Below, piece after piece: positions 1-14,300 of a DNA stretch of 64,000 bases. The position numbers and the translations under genes were made by a program. Where the stretch lies: contig JASEVX010000008.1 in assembly GCA_031761405.1 (NCBI GenBank), positions 71,085,257-71,149,256 on the forward strand. Reading direction: 5' to 3'. The first letter of the stretch is position 1; the number at the start of each line of letters is the position of its first letter. The notes beneath the pieces are model-generated. The model was not told the DNA's origin. It saw only the letters and a program-made list of their open reading frames with translations, and searched no databases. The stretch comes from Serripes groenlandicus (taxonomy: Eukaryota > Mollusca > Bivalvia > Cardiida > Cardiidae).

Positions 1-894
1 AAAGTTATCTCCCCTTTTTCATTTTTTTAATAATTGGGTGATTTGAACTTGTATAACTCGATAACGAAAAGACATAGAGACTTGAAACTTAGTACAAATG
101 TTCCCAATCAAGTGACCTACTTTCTCATGTGTATTTGAGCTTGACCGAATACCCGTTTCTGATTGGTCGATTTTTCGGACTTGTATAACTCGAAAATGAC
201 TAGTGATAGAGACTTGAAACTTTGTACATGTGATTCTAATCAAGTAGTACTACTTTCTCAAGTGTATTAGCGCATGACCGAATACTCGTTTCTGATTGGT
301 CGATTTTTCTAACTTGTATAACTCAAAAACGACAAGTGATAGAGACTTGAAACTTAGTACATGTGTTTCTTATCAAGTAGTTCTACTTTTGCATGTGTAT
401 TAGCGCATGACCGAATACTCGTTTCTGATTGGTCGATTTTTCGGACTTGTATAACTCAAAAACGACAAGTGATAGAGACTTGAAACTTAGTACATGTGTT
501 TCTTATCAAGTAGTTCTACTTTTGCATGTGTATTAGCGCATGACCGAATACTCGTTTCTGATTTTTCGGACTTGTATAACTCAAAAACGACAAGTGATAG
601 AGACTTGAAACTTAGTACATGTGTTTCTAATCAAGTAGTACTACTTTCTCTAGTGTATTAGCGTATAACCGAATACTCGTTTCTGATTGGTCGATTTTTC
701 GGACTTGTGTAACTCAAAAATGACAAGTGATAGAGACTTGAAACTTAGTACATCTGTTCCCAATCAAGTAGTACTACTTTCGCAAGATTATTAGCGCATG
801 ACCGAATACTCGTTTCTGTTATCTCCCCTTTTTAAATAAAATGGCAAGGGAATCGTTCGTAACTGTTGCTACAGTTACAATCTCTAGTTTATTA

Positions 895-1125
895 CGATTC
901 CCCAACAGAGTTGGGAATCGTATTGTTTTTCTATTGTTTTTTCTTTTTATTATTACGATTCCCCAACAGAGTTGGGAATCGTATTGTTTTTCTATTGTTT
1001 TTTCTTTTTATTACGATTCCCCAACAGAGTTGGGAATCGTATTGTTTTTCTATTGTTTTTTCTTCTTATTATTACGATTCCCCAACAGAGTTGGGAATCG
1101 TATTGTTTTTCTATTGTTTTTTATT
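895..1125 (+). repeat. Left-end hairpin minisatellite, 4 copies
   Basis: The 26 bp hairpin (CGATTCCCCAAC-aga-GTTGGGAATCG) plus its T-rich tail is repeated at 895, 956, 1014 and 1075, spacing 58-61 bp. Spacing changes in steps of 3 through extra TTA units. The open frames here are repeat artefacts. Confidence 0.9.
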
Positions 1126-4100
1126 ATTATTATTCTTTATTCTCCTATCCAAAAAATTTGCCAAATTTTGTCCAGAGCAATACTCATAAACTACTTGATG
1201 GAATTGATCGAAACTTGCAACATAGATAGATGGCAATGTGAACTTGTGTAGTTTTCAAGAATGATAACTCTGAGCCACTTTTTTGCAAAGTTATCTCCCC
1301 TTTTTCAAAATTTTAATCAATTTTTGTCAGAGCGATATCTTGTGAACGAATGGTCAGATATTATTGAAACTTGGAATATAGATAGATGGCACTGTGCAGT
1401 TGTACAACATGCAAGAATTATAACTCTGTGCCACTTTTTTGCAAAGTTATCTCCCCTTTTTCATTTTTTTAATAATTGGGTGATTTGAACTTGTATAACT
1501 CGATAACGAAAAGAGATAGAGACTTGAAACTTAGTACAAATGTTCCCAATCAAGTGACCTACTTTCTCATGTGTATTTGAGCTTGACCGAATACTCGTTT
1601 CTGATTGGTCGATTTTTCGGACTTGTATAACTCGAAAATGACTAGTGATAGAGACTTGAAACTTAGTACATGTGATTCTAATCAAGTAGTACTACTTTCT
1701 CAAGTGTATTAGCGCATGACCGAATACTCGTTTCTGATTGGTCGATTTTTCTGACTTGTATAACTCAAAAACGACAAGTGATAGAGACTTGAAACTTAGT
1801 ACATGTGTTTCTTATCAAGTAGTACTACTTTTGCATGTGTATTAGCGCATGACCGAATACTCGTTTCTGATTGGTCGATTTTTCGGACTTGTATAACTCA
1901 AAAACGACAAATGATAGAGACTTGAAACTTAGTACATGTGTCCCAAATCAAGTAGTAGTACTTTCGCAAGTGTATTAGCGCATTACCGAATACTCTGGGC
2001 CATTGTGTTATCTGCCCTTGTTCAATAAAATGGCAAGGGAATCGTTCGTAACTGTTGCTACAGTTACAATCTCTAGTTACGATTCCCCAACAGAGTTGGG
2101 AATCGTATTGTTTTTCTATTGTTTTTTATTATTATTATTATTCTTTATTCTCCTATCCAAAATTTTTGTCCAGAGCAATACTCATAAACTACTTGATGGA
2201 ATTGATCGAAACTTGCAACATAGATATATGGCAATGTGAACCTGTGTAGTTTTCAAGAATGATAACTCTGAGCCACTTTTTTGCAAAGTTATCTCCCCTT
2301 TTTCAATATTTTATCCAAATTTTTTGTCCAGAGCAATACTCATAAACTACTTGATGGAATTGATCGAAACTTGCAACATAGATAGATGGCAATGTGAACT
2401 TGTGTAGTTTTCAAGAATGATAACTCTGAGCCACTTTTTTGCAAAGTTATCTCCCCTTTTTCAATATTTTAATCAATTTTTGTCAGAGCGATATCTTGTG
2501 AACGAAAGGTCAGATATTATTAAAACTTGGAACATAGATAGATGGCACTGTGCAGTTGTAAAACATGCAAGAATTATAACTCTGGGCCACTTTTTTGCAA
2601 AGTTATCTCCCCTTTTTCATTTTTTTAATAATTGGGTGATTAGAACTTGTATAACTCGATAACGAAAAGAGATAGAGACTTGAAACTTAGTACAAATGTT
2701 CCCAATCAAGTGACCTACTTTCTCATGTGTATTTGAGCTTGACCGAATACTCGTTTCTGATTGGTCGATTTTTCGGACTTGTATAACTCGAAAATGACTA
2801 GTGATAGAGACTTGAAACTTAGTACATGTGATTCTAATCAAGTAGTACTACTTTCTCAAGTGTATTAGCGCATGACCGAATACTCGTTTCTGATTGGTCG
2901 ATTTTTCGGACTTGTATAACTCAAAAACGACAAGTGATAGAGACTTGAAACTTAGTACATGTGTTTCTTATCAAGTAGTACTATTTTTGCATGTGTATTA
3001 GCGCATGACCGAATACTCGTTTCTGATTGGTCGATTTTTCGGACTTGTATAACTCAAAAACGACAAGTGATAGAGACTTGAAACTTAGTACATGTGTCCC
3101 TAATCAAGTAGTAGTACTTTCGCAAGTGTATTAGCGCATTACCGAATACTCTAGGCCATTGTGTTATCTGCCCTTGTTCAATAAAATGGCAAGGGAATCG
3201 TTCGTAACTGTTGCTACAGTTACAATCTCTAGTTACGATTCCCCAACAGAGTTGGGAATCGTATTGTTTTTCTATTGTTTTTTATTATTATTCTTTATTC
3301 TCCTATCCAAAAATTTTGTCCAGAGCAATACTCATAAACTACTTGATGGAATTGATCGAAACTTGCAACATAGATAGATGGCAATTTGAACTTGTGTAGT
3401 TTTCAAGAATGATAACTCTGAGCCACTTTTTTGCAAAGTTATCTCCCTTTTTTCAATATTTTATCCAAAAATTTTGTCCAGAGCAATACTCATAAACTAC
3501 TTGATGGAATTGATCGAAACTTGCAACATAGATAGATGGCAATGTGATCTTGTGTAGTTTTCAAGAATGATAACTCTGAGCCACTTTTTTGCAAAGTTAT
3601 CTCCCCTTTTTCAATATTTTAATCAGTTTTTGTCAGAGCGATATCTTGTGAACGAATGGTCAGATATTATTGAAACTTGGAACATAGATAGATGGCACTG
3701 TGCAGTTGTACAACATGCAAGAATTATAACTCTGGGCCACTTTTTTGCAAAGTTATCTCCCCTTTTTCATTTTTTTAATAATTGGGTGATTTGAACTTGT
3801 ATAACTCGATAACGAAAAGAGATAGAGACTTGAAACTTAGTACAAATGTTCCCAATTAAGTGACCTACATTCTCATGTGTATTTGAGCTTGACCGAATAC
3901 TCGTTTCTGATTGGTCGATTTTTCGGACTTGTATAACTCGAAAATGACTAGTGATAGAGACTTGAAACTTAGTACATGTGATTCTAATCAAGTAGTACTA
4001 CTTTCTCAAGTGTATTAGCGCATGACCGAATACTCGTTTCTGATTGGTCGATTTTTCTGACTTGTATAACTCAAAAACGACAAGTGATAGAGACTTGAAA

Positions 4101-4377
4101 CTTAGTACATGTGTTTCTTATCAAGTAGTACTGTTTTTGCATGTGTATTAGCGCATGACCGAATACTCGTTTCTGATTGGTTGATTTTTCGGACTTGTAT
4201 AACTCAAAAACGACAAGTGATAGAGACTTGAAACTTAGTACATCTGTTCCCAATCAAGTAGTACTACTTTCGCAAGAGTATTAGCGCATAACCGAATACT
4301 CGTTTCTGTTATCTCCCCTTGTTAAATAAAATGGCAAGGGAATCGTTCGTAACTGTTGCTACAGTTACAATCTCTAG

Positions 4378-5659
4378 TTACGATTCCCCAACAGAGTTGG
4401 GAATCGTATTGTTTTTCTATTGTTTTTTATTATTATTCTTTATTCTCCTATCCAAAAATTTTGTCCAGAGCAATACTCATAAACTACTTGATGGAATTGA
4501 TCGAAACTTGCAACATAGATAGATGGCAATGTGAACTTGTGTAGTTTTCAAGAATGATAACTCTGAGCCACTTTTTTGCAAAGTTATCTCCCCTTTTTCA
4601 ATATTTTATCCAAATTTTTGTCCAGAGCAATACTCATAAACTACTTGATGGAATTGATCGAAACTTGCAACATAGATAGATGGCAATGTGAACTTGTGTA
4701 GTTTTCAAGAATGATAACTCTGAGTCACTTTTTTGCAAAGTTATCTCCCCTTTTTCAATATTTTAATAAATTTTTGTCAGAGCGATATCTTGTGAACGAA
4801 TGGTCAGATAGTATTGAAACTTGGAACATAGATAGATGGCACTGTGCAGTTGTACAACATGCAAGAATTATAACTCTGGGCCACTTTTTTGCAAAGTTAT
4901 CTCCCCTTTTTCATTTTTTTAATAATTGGGTGATTTGAACTTGTATAACTCGATAACGAAAAGAGATAGAGACTTGAAACTTAGTACAAATGTTCCCAAT
5001 CAAGTGACCTACTTTCTCATGTGTATTTGAGCTTGACCGAATACTCGTTTCTGATTGGTCGATTTTTCTGACTTGTATAACTCGAAAATGACTAGTGATA
5101 GAGACTTGAAACTTAGTACATGTGATTCTAATCAAGTAGTACTACTTTCTCAAGTGTATTAGCGCATGACCGAATACTCGTTTCTGATTGGTCGATTTTT
5201 CTGACTTGTATAACTCAAAAACGACAAGTGATAGAGACTTGAAACTTAGTACATGTGTTTCTTATCAAGTAGTTCTACTTTTGCATGTGTATTAGCGCAT
5301 GACCGAATACTCGTTTCTGATTGGTCGATTTTTCGGACTTGTATAACTCAAAAACGACAAGTGATAGAGACTTGAAACTTAGTACATGTGTTTCTTATCA
5401 AGTAGTACTACTTTTGCATGTGTATTAGCGCATGACCGAATACTCGTTTCTGATTGGTCGATTTTTCGGACTTGTATAACTCAAAAACGACAAGTGATAG
5501 AGACTTGAAACTTAGTACATGTGTCCCTAATCAAGTAGTAGTACTTTCGCAAGTGTATTAGCGCATTACCGAATACTCTGGGCCATTGTGTTATCTGCCC
5601 TTGTTCAATAAAATGGCAAGGGAATCGTTCGTAACTGTTGCTACAGTTACAATATCTAG
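4378..5659 (+). repeat. Representative complete array unit with sub-block map
   Basis: This unit runs from just after one CTAG to the next. In order it has a left hairpin at 4381-4406 (CGATTCCCCAAC, loop AGA, GTTGGGAATCG), a T-rich stretch, (TTA)n at about 4427, three 156-157 bp blocks starting GTCCAGAG or GTCAGAG at 4463, 4620 and 4776, and a transitional block near 4930. Then come 133 bp blocks starting GATTGGTCGA at 5053, 5186, 5319 and 5452. The right end has GGGAATCG at 5620-5627, complementary to the left CGATTCCC, then a perfect stem-loop GTAACTGT-tgct-ACAGTTAC at 5631-5650, and ends in CTAG. Left and right inverted repeats, a terminal stem-loop, a microsatellite and tandem core repeats match the described layout of Helentron-type non-autonomous elements. 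No sequence homology to a named family could be tested. Confidence 0.7.
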
Positions 5660-8600
5660 TTATTATTATTATTATTATTCTCTTTCATCCAAATTTTTGT
5701 CCAGAGCAATACTCATAAACTACTTGATGGAATTGATCGAAACTTGCAACATAGATATATGGCAATGTGAACTTGTGTAGTTTTTAAGAATGATAACTCT
5801 GAGCCACTTTTTTGCAAAGTTATCTCCCCTTTTTCAATATTTTAATCAATTTTTGTCAGAGCGATATCTTGTGAACGAATGGTCAGATATTATTGAAACT
5901 TGGAACATAGATAGATGGCACTGTGCAGTTGTACAACATGCAAGAATTATAACTCTGGGCCACTTTTTTGCAAAGTTATCTCCCCTTTTTCATTTTTTTA
6001 ATAATTGGGTGATTTGAACTTGTATAACTCGATAACGAAAAGAGATAGAGACTTGAAACTTAGTACAAATGTTCCCAATCAAGTGACCTACTTTCTCATG
6101 TGTATTTGAGCTTGACAGAATACTCGTTTCTGATTGGTCGATTTTTCTGACTTGTATAACTCGAAAATGACTAGTGATAGAGACTTGAAACTTAGTACAT
6201 GTGATTCTAATCAAGTAGTACTACTTTCTCAAGTGTATTAGCGCATGACCGAATACTCGTTTCTGATTGGTCGATTTTTCGGACTTGTATAACTCAAAAA
6301 CGACAAGTGATAGAGACTTGAAACTTAGTACATGTGTTTCTTATCAAGTAGTTCTACTTTTGCATGTGTATTAGCGCATGACCGAATACTCGTTTCTGAT
6401 TGGTCGATTTTTCGGACTTGTATAACTCAAAAACGACAAGTGATAGAGACTTGAAACTTAGTACATGTGTTTCTTATCAAGTAGTACTACTTTTGCATGT
6501 GTATTAGCGCATGACCGAATACTCGTCTCTGATTGGTCGATTTTTCGGACTTGTATAACTCAAAAACGACAAGTGATAGAGACTTGAAACTTAGTACATG
6601 TGTCCCTAATCAAGTAGTAGTACTTTCGCAAGTGTATTAGCGCATTACCGAATACTCTGGGCCATTGTGTTATCTGCCATTGTTCAATAAAATGGCAAGG
6701 GAATCGTTCGTAACTGTTGCTACAGTTACAATCTCTAGTTATTATTATTATTCTCTTTCAGCTATCCAAATTTTTGTCCAGAGCAATACTCATAAACTAC
6801 TTGATGGAATTGATCGAAACTTGCAACATAGATAGATGGCAATGTGAACTTGTGTAGTTTTCAAGAATGATAACTCTGAGCCACTTTTTTGCAAAGTTAT
6901 CTCCCCTTTTTCAATATTTTAATCAATTTTTGTCAGAGCTATATCTTGTGAACGAATGGTCAGATATTATTGAAACTTGGAACATAGATAGATGGCACTG
7001 TGCAGTTGTACAACATGCAAGAATTATAACTCTGGGCCACTTTTTTGCAAAGTTATCTCCCCCTTTTCATTTTTTTAATAATTGGGTGATTTGAGCTTGT
7101 ATAACTCAAAAACGACAAGTGATAGAGACTTGAAATTTAGTACAAATGTTCCCAATCAAGTGATACTACTTTCTCATGTTTATTTGAGCATGACCGAATA
7201 CTCTCTTCTGATTGGTCGATTTTTCGGACTTGTATAACTCAAAAACGACTAGTGATAGAGACTTGAAACTTAGTACATGTGTTTCTAATCAAGTAGTACT
7301 ACTTTCTCAAGTGAATTAGCGCATGACCGAATACTCGTTTCTGATTGGTCGATTTTTCGGACATGTATAACTCAAAAAGCACAAGTGATAGAGACTTGAA
7401 ACTTAGTACAAGTGTTCCCACTCAAGTGATATTACTTTCTCATGTGTATTTGCACATGACCGATTACTCGCTTCTGATTGGTCGATTTTTCGGACTTGTA
7501 TAACTCAAAAACGACAAGTGATAGTGACTTGAAACTTAGTACGTGTGTTTCTAATCAAGTAGTTCTACTTTCTCAAGTGTATTAGCGCATGACCGAATAC
7601 TCGTTTCTGATTGGTCGATTTTTCGGAATTGTATAACTCAAAAACGACAAGTGATAGAGACTTGAAACTTAGTACATGTGTTCCTAATCAAGTAGTACTA
7701 CTTTTGCAAGTGTATTAGCGCATGACCAAATACTCGTTTCTGTTATCTCCCATTGTTAAATAAAATGGCAAGGGAATCGTTCGTAACTGTTGCTACAGTT
7801 ACAATCTCTAGTTACGATTCCCCAACAGAGTTGGGAATCGTATTGTTTTTCTATTGTTTTTTCTTTTTATTATTATTATTATTATTCTCTTTCAGCTATC
7901 CAAATTTTTGTCCAGAGCAATACTCATAAACTACTTGATGGAATTGATCGAAACTTGCAACATAGATATATGGCAATGTGAACTTGTGTAGTTTTCAAGA
8001 ATGATTACTCTGAGCCACTTTTTTGCAAAGTTATCTCCCCTTTTTCAATATTTTAATCAATTTTTGTCAGAGCGATATCTTGTGAACGAATGGTCAGATA
8101 TTATTGAAACTTGGAACATAGATAGATGGCACTGTGCAGTTGTACAACATGCAAGAATTATAACTCTGGGCCACTTTTTTGCAAAGTTATCTCCCCTTTT
8201 TCATTATTTTTATAATTTGGTGATTAAAGCTTGTATAACTCGATAACGAAAAGAGATAGAGACTTGAAACTTGGTAAAAGTGTTTCCAATCAAGTGACCT
8301 ACTTTCTTATGTGTATTTGAGCGTGACTGAATACTCGCTTCTGATTGGTCGATTTTTCGGACTTGTATAACTCAAAAACGACAAGTGATAGAGACTTGAA
8401 ACTTAGTACATGTGTTTCTAATCAAGTGGTACTACTTTCTCAAGTGTATTAGCGCATGACCGTATACTCGTTTCTGATTGGTCGATTTTTCGGACTTGTA
8501 TAACTCAAAAACGACAAGTGATAGAGACTTGAAACTTAGTACATGTCTTTCTTATCAAGTGGTATTACTTTTTCAAGTGTATTAGCGCATGACCGAATAC

Positions 8601-11304
8601 TCGTTTCTGATTGGTCGATTTTTCGGAATTGTATAACTCAAAAACGACAAGTGATAGTGACTTGAAACTTAGTACATGTGTTCCTAATCAAGTGGTACTA
8701 CTTTCGCAAGTGTTTTAGCGCATTACCGAATACTCGTTTCTGATTGGTCGATTTTTTGGACTTGTATAACTCAAAAACGACAAGTGATAGAGGCTTGAAA
8801 CTTAGTACATGTGTTTCTGTAGTTCTACTTTCTCAAGTGTATTAGCGAATGACCAAATACTCGTTTCTGATTGGTCGATTTTTCGGAATTGTATAACTCA
8901 AAAACGACAAGTGATAGTGGCAAGGGAATCGTTCGTAACTGTTGCTACAGTTACAAATCTCTAGTTATTATTATTATTATTATTGTTTATTCTCTTTCAG
9001 CTATCCAAATATTTGTCCAGAGCAATACTCATAAACTACTTGATGGAATTGATCGAAACTTCCAACATAGATAGGTGGCAATGTGAACTTGTGTAGTTTT
9101 CAAGAATGATAACTCTGAGCCACTTTTTTGCAAAGTTATCTCCCCTTTTTCAATATTTTAATCAATTTTTGTCAGAGCTATATCTTGTGAACGAATGGTC
9201 AGATATTATTGAAACTTGGAACATAGATAGATGGCACTGTGCAGTTGTACAACATGCAAGAATTATAACTCTGGGCCACTTTTTTGCAAAGTTATCTCCC
9301 CTTTTTCATTTTTTTAATAATTGGGTGATTTGAACTTGTATAACTCGATAACGAAAAGAGATAGAGACTTGAAACTTAGTACAAATGTTCCCAATCAAGT
9401 GACCTACTTTCTCATGTGTATTTGAGCTTGACCGAATACTCGTTTCTGATTGGTCGATTTTTCGTACTTGTATAACTCGAAAATGACTAGTGATAGAGAC
9501 TTGAAACTTAGTACATGTGATTCTAATCAAGTAGTACTACTTTCTCAAGTGTATTAGCGCATGACCGAATACTCGTTTCTGATTGGTCGATTTTTCTGAC
9601 TTGTATAACTCAAAAACGACAAGTGATATAGACTTGAAACTTAGTACATGTGTTTTTAATCAAGTGGTACTACTTTCTCAAGTGTATTAGCGCATGACCG
9701 AATACTCGTTTCTGATTGGTCAATTTTTCGGACTTGTATAACTCAAAAACGACAAGTGATAGAGACTTGAAACTTAGTACATGTGTTTCTAATCAAGTGG
9801 TATTACTTTTTCAAGTGTATTAGCGCATGACCGAATACTCGTTTCTGATTGGTCGATTTTTCGGAATTGTATAACTCAAAAACGACAAGGGATAGTGACT
9901 TGAAACTTAGTACATGTGTTCCTAATCAAGTGGTACTACTTTCGCAAGTGTTTTAGCGCATGACCGAATACTCGTTTCTGTTATCTCCCATTGTTAAATA
10001 AAATGGCAAGGGAATCGTTCGTAACTGTTGCTACAGTTACAATCTCTAGTTATTATTATTATTATTATTCTCTTTCAGCTATCCAAATTTTTGTCCAGAG
10101 CAATACTCATAAACTACTTGATGGAATTGATCGAAACTTGCAACATAGGTAGATGGCAATGTGAACTTGTGTAGTTTTTAAGAATGATAACTCTGAGCCA
10201 CTTTTTTGCAAAGTTATCTCCCCTTTTTCAATATTTTAATCAATTTTTGTCAGAGCTATATCTTGTGAACGAATAGTCAGATATTATTGAAACTTGGAAC
10301 ATAGATAGATGGCACTGTGCAGTTGTACAACATGCAAGAATTATAACTCTGGGCCACTTTTTTGCAAAGTTATCTCCCCCTTTTCATTTTTTTAATAATT
10401 GGGTGATTTGAGCTTGTATAACTCAAAAACGACAAGTGATAGAGACTTGAAATTTAGTACAAATGTTCCCAATCAAGTGATACTACTTTCTCATGTTTAT
10501 TTGAGCATGACCGAATACTCTCTTCTGATTTGTCGATTTTTCGGACTTGTATAACTCACAAACGACTAGTGATAGAGACTTGAAACTTAGTACATGTGTT
10601 TCTAATCAAGTAGTACTACTTTCTCAAGTGAATTAGCGCATGACCGAATACTCGTTTCTGATTGGTCGATTTTTCGGACATGTATAACTCAAAAAGCACA
10701 AGTGATAGAGACTTGAAACTTAGTACAAGTGTTCCCACTCAAGTGATATTACTTTCTCATGTGTATTTGCACATGACCGATTACTCGCTTCTGATTGGTC
10801 GATTTTTCGGACTTGTATAACTCAAAAACGACAAGTGATAGTGACTTGAAACTTAGTACGTGTGTTTCTAATCAAGTAGTTCTACTTTCTCAAGTGTATT
10901 AGCGCATGACCGAATACTCGTTTCTGATTGGTCGATTTTTCGGAATTGTATAACTCAAAAACGACAAGTGATAGAGACTTGAAACTTAGTACATGTGTTC
11001 CTAATCAAGTAGTACTACTTTTGCAAGTGTATTAGCGCATGACCAAATACTCGTTTCTGTTATCTCCCATTGTTAAATAAAATGGCAAGGGAATCGTTCG
11101 TAACTGTTGCTACAGTTACAATCTCTAGTTACGATTCCCCAACAGAGTTGGGAATCGTATTGTTTTTCTATTGTTTTTTATTATTATTCTTTATTCTCCT
11201 ATCCAAAAATTTTGTCCAGAGCAATACTCATAAACTACTTGATGGAATTGATCGAAACTTGCAACATAGATAGATGGCAATGTGATCTTGTGTAGTTTTC
11301 AAGA
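4711..11304 (+). repeat. Higher-order repeat 1, copy 1 (6594 bp, six units)
   Basis: Landmarks at 4711, 4911, 5613, 6692, 7765, 8918 and 10003 all recur exactly 6594 bp further on. Unit lengths run 1079, 1073, 1153, 1085, 1079 and 1125. Private marks such as the anchor lacking its A at 8918 and a G-to-A change near 10274 ('gaatagtcag') are shared with copy 2, so the six-unit block was duplicated as a whole. Confidence 0.9.
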
Positions 11305-14300
11305 ATGATAACTCTGAGCCACTTTTTTGCAAAGTTATCTCCCCTTTTTCAATATTTTAATCAGTTTTTGTCAGAGCGATATCTTGTGAACGAATGGTCA
11401 GATATTATTGAAACTTGGAACATAGATAGATGGCACTGTGCAGTTGTACAACATGCAAGAATTATAACTCTGGGCCACTTTTTTGCAAAGTTATCTCCCC
11501 TTTTTCATTTTTTTAATAATTGGGTGATTTGAACTTGTATAACTCGATAACGAAAAGAGATAGAGACTTGAAACTTAGTACAAATGTTCCCAATCAAGTG
11601 ACCTACTTTCTCATGTGTATTTGAGCTTGACCGAATACTCGTTTCTGATTGGTCGATTTTTCTGACTTGTATAACTCGAAAATGACTAGTGATAGAGACT
11701 TGAAACTTAGTACATGTGATTCTAATCAAGTAGTACTACTTTCTCAAGTGTATTAGCGCATGACCGAATACTCGTTTCTGATTGGTCGATTTTTCTGACT
11801 TGTATAACTCAAAAACGACAAGTGATAGAGACTTGAAACTTAGTACATGTGTTTCTTATCAAGTAGTTCTACTTTTGCATGTGTATTAGCGCATGACCGA
11901 ATACTCGTTTCTGATTGGTCGATTTTTCGGACTTGTATAACTCAAAAACGACAAGTGATAGAGACTTGAAACTTAGTACATGTGTTTCTTATCAAGTAGT
12001 ACTACTTTTGCATGTGTATTAGCGCATGACCGAATACTCGTTTCTGATTGGTCGATTTTTCGGACTTGTATAACTCAAAAACGACAAGTGATAGAGACTT
12101 GAAACTTAGTACATGTGTCCCTAATCAAGTAGTAGTACTTTCGCAAGTGTATTAGCGCATTACCGAATACTCTGGGCCATTGTGTTATCTGCCCTTGTTC
12201 AATAAAATGGCAAGGGAATCGTTCGTAACTGTTGCTACAGTTACAATATCTAGTTATTATTATTATTATTATTCTCTTTCATCCAAATTTTTGTCCAGAG
12301 CAATACTCATAAACTACTTGATGGAATTGATCGAAACTTGCAACATAGATATATGGCAATGTGAACTTGTGTAGTTTTTAAGAATGATAACTCTGAGCCA
12401 CTTTTTTGCAAAGTTATCTCCCCTTTTTCAATATTTTAATCAATTTTTGTCAGAGCGATATCTTGTGAACGAATGGTCAGATATTATTGAAACTTGGAAC
12501 ATAGATAGATGGCACTGTGCAGTTGTACAACATGCAAGAATTATAACTCTGGGCCACTTTTTTGCAAAGTTATCTCCCCTTTTTCATTTTTTTAATAATT
12601 GGGTGATTTGAACTTGTATAACTCGATAACGAAAAGAGATAGAGACTTGAAACTTAGTACAAATGTTCCCAATCAAGTGACCTACTTTCTCATGTGTATT
12701 TGAGCTTGACAGAATACTCGTTTCTGATTGGTCGATTTTTCTGACTTGTATAACTCGAAAATGACTAGTGATAGAGACTTGAAACTTAGTACATGTGATT
12801 CTAATCAAGTAGTACTACTTTCTCAAGTGTATTAGCGCATGACCGAATACTCGTTTCTGATTGGTCGATTTTTCGGACTTGTATAACTCAAAAACGACAA
12901 GTGATAGAGACTTGAAACTTAGTACATGTGTTTCTTATCAAGTAGTTCTACTTTTGCATGTGTATTAGCGCATGACCGAATACTCGTTTCTGATTGGTCG
13001 ATTTTTCGGACTTGTATAACTCAAAAACGACAAGTGATAGAGACTTGAAACTTAGTACATGTGTTTCTTATCAAGTAGTACTACTTTTGCATGTGTATTA
13101 GCGCATGACCGAATACTCGTCTCTGATTGGTCGATTTTTCGGACTTGTATAACTCAAAAACGACAAGTGATAGAGACTTGAAACTTAGTACATGTGTCCC
13201 TAATCAAGTAGTAGTACTTTCGCAAGTGTATTAGCGCATTACCGAATACTCTGGGCCATTGTGTTATCTGCCATTGTTCAATAAAATGGCAAGGGAATCG
13301 TTCGTAACTGTTGCTACAGTTACAATCTCTAGTTATTATTATTATTCTCTTTCAGCTATCCAAATTTTTGTCCAGAGCAATACTCATAAACTACTTGATG
13401 GAATTGATCGAAACTTGCAACATAGATAGATGGCAATGTGAACTTGTGTAGTTTTCAAGAATGATAACTCTGAGCCACTTTTTTGCAAAGTTATCTCCCC
13501 TTTTTCAATATTTTAATCAATTTTTGTCAGAGCTATATCTTGTGAACGAATGGTCAGATATTATTGAAACTTGGAACATAGATAGATGGCACTGTGCAGT
13601 TGTACAACATGCAAGAATTATAACTCTGGGCCACTTTTTTGCAAAGTTATCTCCCCCTTTTCATTTTTTTAATAATTGGGTGATTTGAGCTTGTATAACT
13701 CAAAAACGACAAGTGATAGAGACTTGAAATTTAGTACAAATGTTCCCAATCAAGTGATACTACTTTCTCATGTTTATTTGAGCATGACCGAATACTCTCT
13801 TCTGATTGGTCGATTTTTCGGACTTGTATAACTCAAAAACGACTAGTGATAGAGACTTGAAACTTAGTACATGTGTTTCTAATCAAGTAGTACTACTTTC
13901 TCAAGTGAATTAGCGCATGACCGAATACTCGTTTCTGATTGGTCGATTTTTCGGACATGTATAACTCAAAAAGCACAAGTGATAGAGACTTGAAACTTAG
14001 TACAAGTGTTCCCACTCAAGTGATATTACTTTCTCATGTGTATTTGCACATGACCGATTACTCGCTTCTGATTGGTCGATTTTTCGGACTTGTATAACTC
14101 AAAAACGACAAGTGATAGTGACTTGAAACTTAGTACGTGTGTTTCTAATCAAGTAGTTCTACTTTCTCAAGTGTATTAGCGCATGACCGAATACTCGTTT
14201 CTGATTGGTCGATTTTTCGGAATTGTATAACTCAAAAACGACAAGTGATAGAGACTTGAAACTTAGTACATGTGTTCCTAATCAAGTAGTACTACTTTTG

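Noticed and set aside
895..1130. Bacterial-style rho-independent terminators (hairpin plus T run)
   Set aside because: The hairpins resemble terminators, but the context is a eukaryotic repeat array with no upstream genes.
841..1251. Overlapping open frames of 85-136 codons with 'FPNRVGNRIVF'-like repeats
   Set aside because: They are translations of the 58-61 bp hairpin minisatellite in three frames at once; no start context, no domain.
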